From NCBI RefSeq assembly GCF_014905395.1, contig NZ_BNDT01000001.1, positions 124,001 through 188,000 of the forward strand: 64,000 bases of DNA, read 5' to 3'. Below are positions 55,143 to 63,351 of this stretch, in pieces. The DNA comes from Lactococcus taiwanensis (GTDB taxonomy: Bacteria > Bacillota > Bacilli > Lactobacillales > Streptococcaceae). The position numbers and the translations under genes are program-made. The stretch's first letter is position 1. Each line of letters starts with the position of its first letter. The notes below the pieces were generated by a model. It made no database searches. It was not told the origin of the DNA and worked only from the letters and a program-made list of their open reading frames with translations.

Positions 55143-57185
55143 TCATTCTTTGTCTGTAAGTCTCATTGCATTAATAGAGACAACGACCGTCGAAAGTGAC
55201 ATCAAGACTGCAGCTAACAATGGATCAATATAAAGTCCTATAAATGGATAGAGAATCCCTGCGGCAACTGGAATAGCAATGATATTATAACCCGCACCAA
55301 ACCAAAGATTTTGCTTCATTTTATGTAGCATTTTTTTCGAAAGTGAAATAAGATCAAGCACAGCTTTAGGATTAGAATTCACCAAGACAACGTCGGCGCT
55401 ACTAATAGCCACAGAGGTTCCTGAACCAATCGCGCAGCCAATTGTTGCTGTTGCGAGAGCAGGAGAGTCGTTGACCCCATCTCCAATAAAGATGACCCCA
55501 CCCTTTTCTTGGTATGTTTTAACCAAGCGTGCCTTGTCTTCTGGTTTTAATTCTGCTTGAAACTCAGGGATTCCTAAAGCGGCAGAGATTTTTTGAGCTG
55601 TTTGCTGATTATCACCCGTTAACATTACCGGTTGGATATCTTGGGCAATTAATCCTTCGACCAAAGCCTTAGCTTCAGGTTTTGGTGAATCTCCTAGAGC
55701 AATAAAACCAAGGATTTCTTGCTGATCATTAAGGAGGTAAGAAAGGGTTAATCCAAGGGATAAATATTCTTGGGTTTCATCGTTGGCGACTGTAAGTTGA
55801 TGTTCTTTCAAGTACCTCCCGTTGACAATCTGATAGGATTTACCCTCGATTTTTCCAGAAATACCGACCCCTGGCATATTTTTAATCTCACTTGCTAGTG
55901 CTTGGGGCTCATCATCAGCTGCTTGTACGATAGCTTGTGCCAAGGGATGAGTTGAACTCTTTTCTAGAGCTACCATGAGTGACAAAATATTGTCTTTTTT
56001 ATTTAGAGCTACCACTTTTCGTACTTTAAATTGTCCATCGGTTAAGGTTCCAGTCTTATCCATCAAAGCATATTTTATCTGGTTGATATTTTCTAGAGCG
56101 GTCCGATTTTGAATTAAAAGTCCTTTTTTAGCGGATAAACTCATTAAGCGTGAGACAACGAGCGGCACTGCAAGACCGAGTGCATGGGGACACGCAATAA
56201 CAAAGACGGAGACGGCTAAAAGAAGGGCAAAACTGAAAGTAGCTGTAAGACTCCAAATGATAAAAGAGAGGATCCCTACAAACAAAGCGGCATAGAAGAG
56301 ATAGCCTGCTACTTTATCGGCCATATTTTCCAGGGAGGATTTTTGGGCTTGAGCATTCTGTACAAGTGCAGTGACTTGACTAAGAAAACTTTCTTTTCCT
56401 AACGTTGTAACTTCCATTTCAAAGGGTTGGTTTTTATTTTGCGCTCCTCCATAAACTAAATCATTCGGCTTTTTAGTGACAGCTCGACTTTCCCCTGTAA
56501 TCATAGACTCATCAATGAGTGCCTCGCTGAGGATTTTTCCATCAGCTGGTATTTTTTCATTTTCTTTAACGAGTAAGACATCACCAACTTGTAGTTCAGA
56601 AAGTTCAACGTCTTTTCCATTTTTCAGATGGGCTTTTTTAGGAACCAAACTTGCTAAGTCTTTTAAGGCATCTCCTGCACCCATAATTGCACGCATTTCG
56701 ATAAGATGACCAATCAACATAATCACAATTAAGGTAGATAATTCAAACCAGAAATTCATTGCCATCTGACCTTGCAACGTGAGAACAGTGGCGTATACGG
56801 AATAAGCATAGGCGACAGAAATCCCCATTGTTATAAGCATCATCATAGCTGGTTTATGGCTTTTAAGCTCTCCTTTTGCACCACTGAAAAAGGGGGTGCC
56901 TGCATAAAAGAAAAGAATGGAGCCTAAGAGCAATTGCACAAGCTCACTTCCAGGAAAATGAATGAGGGTAAAACCTGCAATGGGTGAAATCAGCAAAAGA
57001 GGTATCATCAAACCAATGGCTACTTTAAGCTTTTTTTTCATGTTGCCCATGTGCATCATGTGACCACCGTGGTTCATCATCGTGTGGTCCTCCATCATTT
57101 CCATAGAATGATCCCCCTTCATGTGATGATGGGGTGTAACTTCGGAATCCGTATGGGGCATGTTTTTAATTTTGTTCGTCATCAT
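55143..57185 (-). CDS. copB: CopB-type copper P-type ATPase
   Basis: 680 residues. The first 50 form a His/Met-rich metal-binding tail (H-H-H-M, M-M-N-H-G-G-H-M-M-H-M-G) instead of an HMA domain. Eight membrane segments, transport motif C-P-H near 331, D-K-T-G-T near 375, H-P near 418 and G-D-G-V-N-D near 570. CPH ATPases export Cu(I)/Cu(II) or Ag. Two adjacent ATGs follow AGGAGG; the second (57182) has the better spacing. A cop-box promoter lies upstream, so it belongs to the CopY regulon although 34 kb from copY. Confidence 0.93.
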   Translation of the reverse strand: MMTNKIKNMPHTDSEVTPHHHMKGDHSMEMMEDHTMMNHGGHMMHMGNMKKKLKVAIGLMIPLLLISPIAGFTLIHFPGSELVQLLLGSILFFYAGTPFFSGAKGELKSHKPAMMMLITMGISVAYAYSVYATVLTLQGQMAMNFWFELSTLIVIMLIGHLIEMRAIMGAGDALKDLASLVPKKAHLKNGKDVELSELQVGDVLLVKENEKIPADGKILSEALIDESMITGESRAVTKKPNDLVYGGAQNKNQPFEMEVTTLGKESFLSQVTALVQNAQAQKSSLENMADKVAGYLFYAALFVGILSFIIWSLTATFSFALLLAVSVFVIACPHALGLAVPLVVSRLMSLSAKKGLLIQNRTALENINQIKYALMDKTGTLTDGQFKVRKVVALNKKDNILSLMVALEKSSTHPLAQAIVQAADDEPQALASEIKNMPGVGISGKIEGKSYQIVNGRYLKEHQLTVANDETQEYLSLGLTLSYLLNDQQEILGFIALGDSPKPEAKALVEGLIAQDIQPVMLTGDNQQTAQKISAALGIPEFQAELKPEDKARLVKTYQEKGGVIFIGDGVNDSPALATATIGCAIGSGTSVAISSADVVLVNSNPKAVLDLISLSKKMLHKMKQNLWFGAGYNIIAIPVAAGILYPFIGLYIDPLLAAVLMSLSTVVVSINAMRLTDKE

Positions 57186-57227
57186 TTCCTCCTCTTAATT
57201 TGTTTTAATGTGTTACCTCTTCTTTAA

Positions 57228-57255
57228 GGTTACACATGTAAACTTAAAAAGTCAA
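57228..57255 (-). promoter_or_regulatory. copB promoter with cop box
   Basis: Minus strand: -35 TTGACT (57250-57255), cop box GTTTACATGTGTAACC (57228-57243) overlapping the -10 region, the same layout as copY and copA. Confidence 0.8.
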
Positions 57256-57352
57256 AGAAAGCGCTCATTTTTTAGAAAACAAATGGCGAACGTTTAAATT
57301 AATAATTAAAAATATGAGAAAAAGGAGAGCTGAGAACTAATTAGGCTTATGT

Positions 57353-57358
57353 TATAAT
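57353..57358 (+). promoter_or_regulatory. folD -10 element
   Basis: TATAAT ends 7 nt before the folD ATG (57366). AAGGAGAG at 57322-57329 is too far away to serve as ribosome site. Probable leaderless mRNA. Confidence 0.45.
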
Positions 57359-57365
57359 AAGAGAT

Positions 57366-58211
57366 ATGAAATTAATAGATGGAAAAGTGCTCGCTGCAAA
57401 GATGCAAGACGAGTTAAAAAATAAAGTTGACGCATTGCAAGCAGCTGGACTTATTCCGGGTTTAGCTGTAATTTTAGTTGGGGAAGATCCTGCTAGCCAA
57501 ATTTATGTCCGGAATAAAGCACGTCAGGCTACAGCTATTGGACTTAATTCAAGTGTGGTTCGCTTGCCAGAGGATGTTTCTGAAGAAGAGCTTTTAGGCT
57601 TGATTGAACAGTATAATCAAGCGGAACAGTGGCATGGTATCTTGGTGCAATTGCCCCTCCCTGCACACATTTCTGAGGAGAAAGTATTGTTGGCTATTGA
57701 TCCTGAAAAAGATGTCGATGGTTTTCATCCGATGAATATGGGACGTCTGTGGTCAGGAAATCCACTGATGATTCCCTCTACGCCTGCGGGCATTATGGAG
57801 ATGTTTCGAGCATATGATGTTGATTTGGCCGGGAAAAAAGCTGTGGTGGTTGGACGCTCTAACATTGTAGGTAAGCCGATGGCGCAGTTATTGATGATGG
57901 CTGATGCGACTGTAACGATTGCTCATTCACGTACCCAGAATCTTCAAGAGTTGACTAAACAAGCAGATATTTTGGTCGTGGCAATTGGAAAAGATCGATT
58001 CATCAAGGCAGCGGATGTAAAAGAAGGCGCCGTAGTTATTGATGTGGGAATGAATCGGGATGAAGAAGGAAAGTTGCATGGAGATGTCGACTTTGATGAG
58101 GTCAAGAACGTCGCAGGACTTATTACCCCTGTTCCGGGAGGTGTTGGACCGATGACCATTACCATGTTAATGGAGCAAACGGTTCGCGCTGCTGCAAGAA
58201 AATTAGACTAA
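57366..58211 (+). CDS. folD: Bifunctional methylene-THF dehydrogenase/cyclohydrolase FolD
   Basis: 281 residues, the usual length. Interconverts methylene-, methenyl- and formyl-tetrahydrofolate. Catalytic region Y-V-R-N-K near 44-48 (Tyr and Lys), G-I-L-V-Q-L-P-L-P near 93-101, NADP site [10 protein letters not shown] near 161-170, and P-G-G-V-G-P-M-T near 257-264. First of the folD-xseA-xseB cluster. Confidence 0.96.
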   Translation: MKLIDGKVLAAKMQDELKNKVDALQAAGLIPGLAVILVGEDPASQIYVRNKARQATAIGLNSSVVRLPEDVSEEELLGLIEQYNQAEQWHGILVQLPLPAHISEEKVLLAIDPEKDVDGFHPMNMGRLWSGNPLMIPSTPAGIMEMFRAYDVDLAGKKAVVVGRSNIVGKPMAQLLMMADATVTIAHSRTQNLQELTKQADILVVAIGKDRFIKAADVKEGAVVIDVGMNRDEEGKLHGDVDFDEVKNVAGLITPVPGGVGPMTITMLMEQTVRAAARKLD

Positions 58212-58214
58212 TTT

Positions 58215-58234
58215 TACTGACAGAGCTGTCAGTA
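58215..58234. repeat. Dispersed palindrome after folD
   Basis: TACTGAC-AGAGCT-GTCAGTA with flanking TTT/AAA giving 10-bp arms; likely also a weak terminator. Confidence 0.85.
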
Positions 58235-58323
58235 AAAAATGATGCTTATAAATGGATTAGAGATTAGAATTTAAAAGAAATTTTTTAAAGTTTATAGGTA
58301 AAAAGATAAGAAGTTGATAAAAA

Positions 58324-59577
58324 ATGACAGAATATTTATCCGTAAGCACCTTAACAAAATATTTAAAAGCGAAATTTGACCGTGATCCCTATCTGGAACG
58401 GGTTTATCTGACGGGAGAAATTTCAAATTTTCGTCAGCGACCAAATCATCAATACTTTGCACTCAAAGATGAAAGTGCAGTGATTCAAGCTACGATGTGG
58501 GCCGGTCAGTTTAGAAAGTTAGATTTTCGTCTGGAAGAGGGAATGAAAGTATTAGCGGTGGGGCGTATCAGTATTTATCCCCCCTCTGGCTCCTACTCGA
58601 TCAATATTGAGCGTTTAATTCCAGATGGTGTCGGTGCTTTGGCTGTTAAATTTGAACAATTAAAGAAAAAATTAACCGCTGAGGGTTTGTTTGAGGCAAA
58701 ATGGAAGCAACCCTTACCAGCTTTCTCTCGAAAAATTGCTGTGGTAACAAGTCCCTCTGGCGCGGTAATTCGGGATATCATTACGACGGTACAACGCCGT
58801 TTTCCCATGAGTCAGCTGGTCGTTTATCCCACAAAAGTTCAAGGAAATGGAGCAGCTGAGGAAATTGCCACTAACATTCGTCGTGCGAATGCGCGAGGCG
58901 ATTTTGATGTGATGATCATCGGTCGAGGCGGTGGCTCTATCGAAGACCTTTGGGGGTTTAATGAAGAAAGTGTGGTTCGGGCAATCTTTGAATCCCGGAT
59001 TCCGATTATTTCCTCAGTGGGTCATGAAACTGATGTGACTCTAGCAGATTTTGTGGCAGATCATCGGGCTGCGACACCCACTGCTGCAGCTGAATTGGCG
59101 ACTCCGACTACAAGATTAGATTTATTGAACTGGGCAAGTGAGCAAGAAAAACGCATGACAAACCAGCTCACTCACTTGATTAGCGTAAGGCGCGAGCGTG
59201 TAGAAAAACTGAGTGCATCCGTAGTTTTTCGCCAGCCAGAGCGTCTTTATGATGGTCACGTTCAAAAACTTGACCGACTGACGGAACGTTTAAGTTCACT
59301 GACCACGACGAAAGTAACGCAAGTTCAGCATCGGTTTGAACTTGCAGCTGACAGGCTCGTGCCAGCTTATGCTAAAATTTTAGACCGACAAAAAAATAAA
59401 GTCGCACAACTTTATCAGTCCTTACTTTTATTAGATCTTTCTAAAATAAAAGCACGTGGCTTTTCTGTCGTCACGAATGATCACGGTAAAATTATTAAGT
59501 CTGTCAATGAGGTCGAAAAAGGGGAAACCCTCCATTTGGATTTTGTTGACGGTAAAGTAGAAGTTGAGGTAAAATAA
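58324..59577 (+). CDS. xseA: Exodeoxyribonuclease VII large subunit
   Basis: 417 residues: an N-terminal OB fold (G-E-I-S-N-F near 27-32), a nuclease core ([11 protein letters not shown] near 144-154, [11 protein letters not shown] near 200-210, S-V-G-H-E-T-D near 234-240) and a coiled-coil C-terminus. Degrades single-stranded DNA with XseB. xseB starts 1 nt after the stop. Confidence 0.96.
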   Translation: MTEYLSVSTLTKYLKAKFDRDPYLERVYLTGEISNFRQRPNHQYFALKDESAVIQATMWAGQFRKLDFRLEEGMKVLAVGRISIYPPSGSYSINIERLIPDGVGALAVKFEQLKKKLTAEGLFEAKWKQPLPAFSRKIAVVTSPSGAVIRDIITTVQRRFPMSQLVVYPTKVQGNGAAEEIATNIRRANARGDFDVMIIGRGGGSIEDLWGFNEESVVRAIFESRIPIISSVGHETDVTLADFVADHRAATPTAAAELATPTTRLDLLNWASEQEKRMTNQLTHLISVRRERVEKLSASVVFRQPERLYDGHVQKLDRLTERLSSLTTTKVTQVQHRFELAADRLVPAYAKILDRQKNKVAQLYQSLLLLDLSKIKARGFSVVTNDHGKIIKSVNEVEKGETLHLDFVDGKVEVEVK

Positions 59578-59578
59578 A

Positions 59579-59815
59579 ATGGCAACTAAGAATGAAGCAA
59601 CCTTTGAAGAACATTTAACAGAGCTCGAGAGCATTGTCCGCAAGTTAGAATCAGGAGATGTCCCTCTTGAGGATGCAATCGCCGAATTTCAAAAAGGAAT
59701 GAAACTCTCTGAAGGTTTGAAGAAAACGTTAAATGAAGCAGAGCAGACCCTGGTCAAAATTGTGGGTAAAGATGAAGAGGAAAGTGATTTTGCACCTGAG
59801 CAAAAAGAGTATTAA
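59579..59815 (+). CDS. xseB: Exodeoxyribonuclease VII small subunit
   Basis: 78 residues, helical, with F-E-E-H-L-T-E-L-E near 8-16 and L-E-S-G-D-V-P-L-E near 23-31 as in all XseB proteins. Operon with xseA; the ribosome site (GAGGT) is in the end of xseA. Confidence 0.95.
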   Translation: MATKNEATFEEHLTELESIVRKLESGDVPLEDAIAEFQKGMKLSEGLKKTLNEAEQTLVKIVGKDEEESDFAPEQKEY

Positions 59816-59818
59816 GTG

Positions 59819-59838
59819 TACTGACCAGCTGGTCAGTA
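59819..59838. repeat. Dispersed palindrome after xseB
   Basis: TACTGACCAGCTGGTCAGTA, identical to the copy at 14650, and the match continues through AAATAAA. Confidence 0.9.
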
Positions 59839-59845
59839 AATAAAG

Positions 59846-59867
59846 AAGGACTTACGAGTCCTTTTTT
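59846..59867 (+). terminator. xseB terminator
   Basis: 7-bp stem AAGGACT / AGTCCTT, loop TACG, T6. Confidence 0.8.
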
Positions 59868-59909
59868 ATATTATTTTGGTAAAATAAGAGTAAAGCAAAG
59901 GAGTCTCGG

Positions 59910-60959
59910 ATGAAAATTGTTGTAGCTTTAGATTCTTATAAAGGTTCAGCCTCGTCATATGCATTAAACGCTGCCGTCAAAAAGGGAATAAAATCTGTTC
60001 TGCCACAAACAGAGGTGTGTACTTTTGAAATTGCCGATGGTGGTGAAGGAACACTTGCAGCTTTAGCGCAGAAACTTGGCGGTGAACGAATTAAAGTAGC
60101 CACAGTAGATTTAATGGGGCGCCAGATTACTGCTTCTTATCTGTTAGCGGGAGATGTAGCGGTCGTTGAAGCTGCGCAAGTGATTGGACTTGATAAAATC
60201 AGGCCAACAGCTGACACATTTACTCAGGCGAGTTCCCGGGGGCTTGCAGCTTTATTTATTGACGCTGAAAAAAGAGGAGTGCGCGAATTATTGGTCAGCT
60301 TGGGTGGTACAGGAACTTCTGATGGAGGTCTCGGTCTTTTGGAAGGTCTGGGCGGAAGTATCTTCGCTCTGCCACGCTTTGAGAATATGAAAGTGACGGC
60401 TTTAACAGATGTTACCAATGTTTATGCTGGCGAAAATGGTTATGCCAGAGTTTTTGGTCCTCAAAAAGGCGGAACACCTGATTTAATTGAGCAGCAAGAG
60501 GCCCAAGCACAAGAAAGAGCAAGACAAATACGAGAACGCTATGGTTTAGATGTGCAGAAAGTAGCAGGAACGGGAGCTGCTGGAGGGTTAGGAGCAGCTA
60601 TTTTGCTTTTGGGAGGAGAGCTAAAATCAGGCTTTTTTAAGATCGCAGAATTATTAGAGCTTGAAGAGGAGCTAAAAGATGCGGACCTAGTAATTACAGG
60701 AGAAGGAAGTTTGGATTTTCAAACTGCTCATGGGAAAGTTCCTTACGGGATGGCCATATTGGCGAAAAAATACAAGGTACCCACGTTAGCTTTTGTGGGA
60801 ACTTTAGGGGAAAATCTGGGAGAAATGGAGGAACTTTTACTGGCAAGTTTCTCGATTCAGCCTCGCCCGCTTTCTTTAGAACAAGCCTTAGAAGAAAAAG
60901 GAACACTTCATCATCTGGAAGAGCTTACAAAAAATGTAATCAAAGCAAGATTTTTATAA
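59910..60959 (+). CDS. glxK: Glycerate kinase
   Basis: 349 residues of the GlxK/GarK family: V-A-L-D-S-Y-K-G-S near 4-12, A-D-G-G-E-G-T near 43-49, G-T-G-T-S-D-G-G near 132-139 and the end-domain T-G-E-G-S-L-D near 266-272. Phosphorylates glycerate. It has its own TAAAAT -10 and AAAGGAG site, and is bounded by terminators on both sides, so it looks inserted into the xseB-ispA junction. Confidence 0.92.
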   Translation: MKIVVALDSYKGSASSYALNAAVKKGIKSVLPQTEVCTFEIADGGEGTLAALAQKLGGERIKVATVDLMGRQITASYLLAGDVAVVEAAQVIGLDKIRPTADTFTQASSRGLAALFIDAEKRGVRELLVSLGGTGTSDGGLGLLEGLGGSIFALPRFENMKVTALTDVTNVYAGENGYARVFGPQKGGTPDLIEQQEAQAQERARQIRERYGLDVQKVAGTGAAGGLGAAILLLGGELKSGFFKIAELLELEEELKDADLVITGEGSLDFQTAHGKVPYGMAILAKKYKVPTLAFVGTLGENLGEMEELLLASFSIQPRPLSLEQALEEKGTLHHLEELTKNVIKARFL

Positions 60960-60996
60960 AAAAAGTCAGTTTTTCACTTGCTATTCACTAACAACG

Positions 60997-61020
60997 AACA
61001 CAACTTTTAGTTGTGTTTTT
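60997..61020 (+). terminator. glxK terminator
   Basis: 9-bp stem AACACAACT / AGTTGTGTT, 3-nt loop, T tract ending at the ispA promoter. Confidence 0.85.
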
Positions 61021-61023
61021 TGG

Positions 61024-61029
61024 TATAAT
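61024..61029 (+). promoter_or_regulatory. ispA -10 element
   Basis: TATAAT ends 7 nt before ATG 61037, directly after the glxK terminator; no ribosome site. Suggests leaderless initiation at 61037. Confidence 0.45.
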
Positions 61030-61036
61030 GAAACTA

Positions 61037-61900
61037 ATGGACACGAAGAGAAAAAAAATAGAAGATCTTATTAAAACGTTTTATGCTCGAGAGGACATTC
61101 CGGCGCAACTTGCTGCTTCTGCCCGCTATTCGTTATTAGCTGGTGGAAAGCGATTACGTCCCCTTGTGTTTTTAGAACTATTGGAAGGATTTGGCCTGAG
61201 TCTTAATCCGAGCCATTATCAAATTGCTCTAGCAGTAGAATTAATTCATACGGGTTCATTAATTCATGACGATTTACCGGCGATGGATAATGATGATTAC
61301 CGTCGTGGTGTCTTGACGAATCATAAAAAATTTGATGAAGCGACTGCCATTTTAGCGGGAGATACTTTATTTTTTGACCCCTTTTTCCTTCTCGCAGAAA
61401 GTGACTTACCCTCCTCTGTTATTGTGGACCTCACGCGAGAATTAGCCTATGCTTCAGGTTCTTTTGGGATGGTGGCTGGTCAGGTTTTGGACATGGCTGG
61501 TGAAGGGAAAACCTTAAGTCTCTGTGAGATTGAGCAAATTCATCAGTTAAAAACGGGACGACTTTTAACATTTCCTTTTGTGGCTGCAGGGATTGTAGCT
61601 GGAAAGTCAAGGACAGAAATTGAAAGCCTCAGAAAGACTGGTCAGCAGTTTGGTTTAGCTTTTCAAATTCGGGATGATATCTTAGACATAACAGCAACTT
61701 TTGCAGAACTTGGCAAGACCCCTGGCAAAGATATTTTAGAAGAAAAATCGACATATGTTGCTCACTTAGGACTTGATGGTGCAAAAAAAGCTTTACATGA
61801 ACAGCTGACCGCAGTCAAAGCACAACTGACAGAGCTGTCAGTGATGCCAAAAACGCCTCTTTTCGAATTGATTGAAAAACTGGACATGGAGCAGGAGTAA
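61037..61900 (+). CDS. ispA: Farnesyl diphosphate synthase (polyprenyl synthetase)
   Basis: 287 residues. Condenses IPP with DMAPP/GPP for undecaprenyl and quinone side chains. First Asp-rich motif D-D-L-P-A-M-D near 80-86, second R-D-D-I-L-D near 216-221. ATG 61037 (M-D-T-K-R-K-K) is preferred; the frame is open to GTG 61013 inside the terminator and an ATG at 61028 overlaps the -10. A palindrome copy (61824) lies in the last surface loop, read L-T-E-L-S-V. Confidence 0.93.
   Translation: MDTKRKKIEDLIKTFYAREDIPAQLAASARYSLLAGGKRLRPLVFLELLEGFGLSLNPSHYQIALAVELIHTGSLIHDDLPAMDNDDYRRGVLTNHKKFDEATAILAGDTLFFDPFFLLAESDLPSSVIVDLTRELAYASGSFGMVAGQVLDMAGEGKTLSLCEIEQIHQLKTGRLLTFPFVAAGIVAGKSRTEIESLRKTGQQFGLAFQIRDDILDITATFAELGKTPGKDILEEKSTYVAHLGLDGAKKALHEQLTAVKAQLTELSVMPKTPLFELIEKLDMEQE
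61824..61843. repeat. Dispersed palindrome (in ispA)
   Basis: ACTGAC-AGAGCT-GTCAGT, perfect 6-bp arms; same N6 as the copy after folD. Confidence 0.8.
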
Positions 61901-61986
61901 TACGGCTTGCTCTAGAAGTGGCAGAGATAAAAAGCGGGATTATCCGATGAACTAAGCGAAGTAAGAAAGGATTTATTTTTTAATAA

Positions 61987-62793
61987 ATGAAAGAAAGAAT
62001 TGACGTTTTAGCTACTAACCAGGGTTTGTTTGAAACACGTGAGCAGGCAAAGCGTGGGGTGATGGCGGGACTTGTCGTTGATCAAAAGTCAGGAGAACGT
62101 TTTGATAAACCAGGTCAAAAGATAGAGGACAGTACGGAGCTTCGCCTTAAAGGGGAGAAGCTGAAATACGTCAGCCGAGGTGGTTTAAAATTAGAAAAAG
62201 CCATTGCCCAATTTGGTCTAGATGTGGCTCAAAAAATCTGCTTGGATATTGGAAGTTCAACAGGTGGCTTTACCGATGTGATGCTACAATCTGGGGCTAA
62301 ACTGGTCTATGCACTCGATGTGGGAACTAATCAGTTAGCTTGGAAAATTCGTAATGATGCACGGGTCGTGGTCATGGAACAATTTAACTTCCGGCATGCC
62401 GTCCTCGATGATTTCAAAGAAGGACAGCCAGAATTTGCAAGCATTGATGTGAGTTTCATTTCGTTGGACTTGATTTTGCCCCCGCTTTATGCTATTTTAG
62501 CTGAAAATGGTTCAGTAGCAGCTTTGATTAAACCCCAATTTGAGGCAGGTCGGGAACAAGTCGGCAAAAATGGGATTATTAAAGATCCTAAAATTCATAG
62601 AATGACCATTGAGAAAGTGCTCCGAAGTGCAACAGATATCGGTTTTTCTGTCAAAAATTTAACCTTTTCACCCATCAAAGGGGGAGCAGGAAATGTTGAA
62701 TTTCTTGTCCACCTTGTTAAAGACGGTTTAGCGCAAAACGCTGATACCGCCATGATTGATTCAGTCTTAAAAGAAGAAAGTGAAAACTTATGA
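61987..62793 (+). CDS. tlyA: TlyA family 2'-O-ribose RNA methyltransferase
   Basis: 268 residues: an N-terminal S4 RNA-binding domain (about 1-60) and an FtsJ-like methyltransferase (L-D-I-G-S-S-T-G-G-F-T-D near 84-95 binds SAM). Homologues methylate 16S/23S rRNA and are often annotated hemolysin A. The ribosome site (GAAAGGA) is 16 nt from the ATG, rather far. It overlaps argR by 4 bp (ATGA). Confidence 0.93.
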   Translation: MKERIDVLATNQGLFETREQAKRGVMAGLVVDQKSGERFDKPGQKIEDSTELRLKGEKLKYVSRGGLKLEKAIAQFGLDVAQKICLDIGSSTGGFTDVMLQSGAKLVYALDVGTNQLAWKIRNDARVVVMEQFNFRHAVLDDFKEGQPEFASIDVSFISLDLILPPLYAILAENGSVAALIKPQFEAGREQVGKNGIIKDPKIHRMTIEKVLRSATDIGFSVKNLTFSPIKGGAGNVEFLVHLVKDGLAQNADTAMIDSVLKEESENL

Positions 62794-63236
62794 AAAGAGA
62801 AGAACGCTTAAACTTTATTGCCCAATTTATCAAAGAAAACGAAGTGAAGACACAAGAAGAGCTGGTTTCAAAACTTCAGCAACATGACGTCGATGTGACG
62901 CAAGCCACGGTGTCACGTGACATTAAATCTTTGGCCTTGATTAAAGTTCCAGCCGCTTCTGGAGGATATCGATACGATTTACCTAAAAATAATGAGGGCC
63001 TTCAATCCAGTCTTCACAAAGCACTTGTCTTTGACGCGATTACTGGTACGAAAATTAAGGCGGATAAACTTTGGATTCAGGCAAACCCTGGGACAACAAG
63101 TTTGGTTAAAAATTATCTTCTTGAAGATTATGGAGATGAAATCTTCGCATTGATCATTGATGATGATAGTGCGCTGGTCATTTTTGAAACGGAAGCACAG
63201 GCAAAAAAACTATATCAAGTACTTACTGAGTTTTAG
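62790..63236 (+). CDS. argR: Arginine repressor ArgR/AhrC
   Basis: 148 residues: an N-terminal winged helix (T-Q-E-E-L-V near 21-26, V-T-Q-A-T-V-S-R-D-I near 36-45) and a C-terminal oligomerisation/arginine domain. The arginine-binding D-D pair is visible in L-I-I-D-D-D-S-A near 126-133, while the usual G-T-I-A-G-D-D-T is replaced by a N-P-G-T-T-S segment. Lactococci need two such regulators, ArgR and AhrC; this one by position (tlyA-argR-recN) fits the AhrC type. Confidence 0.9.
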   Translation: MKREERLNFIAQFIKENEVKTQEELVSKLQQHDVDVTQATVSRDIKSLALIKVPAASGGYRYDLPKNNEGLQSSLHKALVFDAITGTKIKADKLWIQANPGTTSLVKNYLLEDYGDEIFALIIDDDSALVIFETEAQAKKLYQVLTEF

Positions 63237-63240
63237 AACT

Positions 63241-63260
63241 TACTGACAGAACCATCAGTA
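63241..63260. repeat. Dispersed palindrome, one-mismatch copy after argR
   Basis: TACTGAC-AGAACC-ATCAGTA; the right arm has A for G. Confidence 0.65.
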
Positions 63261-63297
63261 AATTTAAAACCGATTAGCCTAAAAAAACATGCGGAGA

Positions 63298-63330
63298 AAA
63301 CCTGTCAGTTTACTGACAGGTTTGTCAGTC
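63298..63330 (+). terminator. argR terminator formed by palindrome arms
   Basis: 12-bp stem AAACCTGTCAGT / ACTGACAGGTTT with a 2-nt centre (63298-63323). Its right arm is shared with the strict palindrome copy at 63311-63330, so two exclusive hairpins are possible. T6 follows. Confidence 0.7.
63311..63330. repeat. Dispersed palindrome upstream of recN
   Basis: TACTGAC-AGGTTT-GTCAGTC, perfect 6-bp arms. Confidence 0.8.
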
Positions 63331-63351
63331 ATTTTTTGGAAAGGAATTCTG

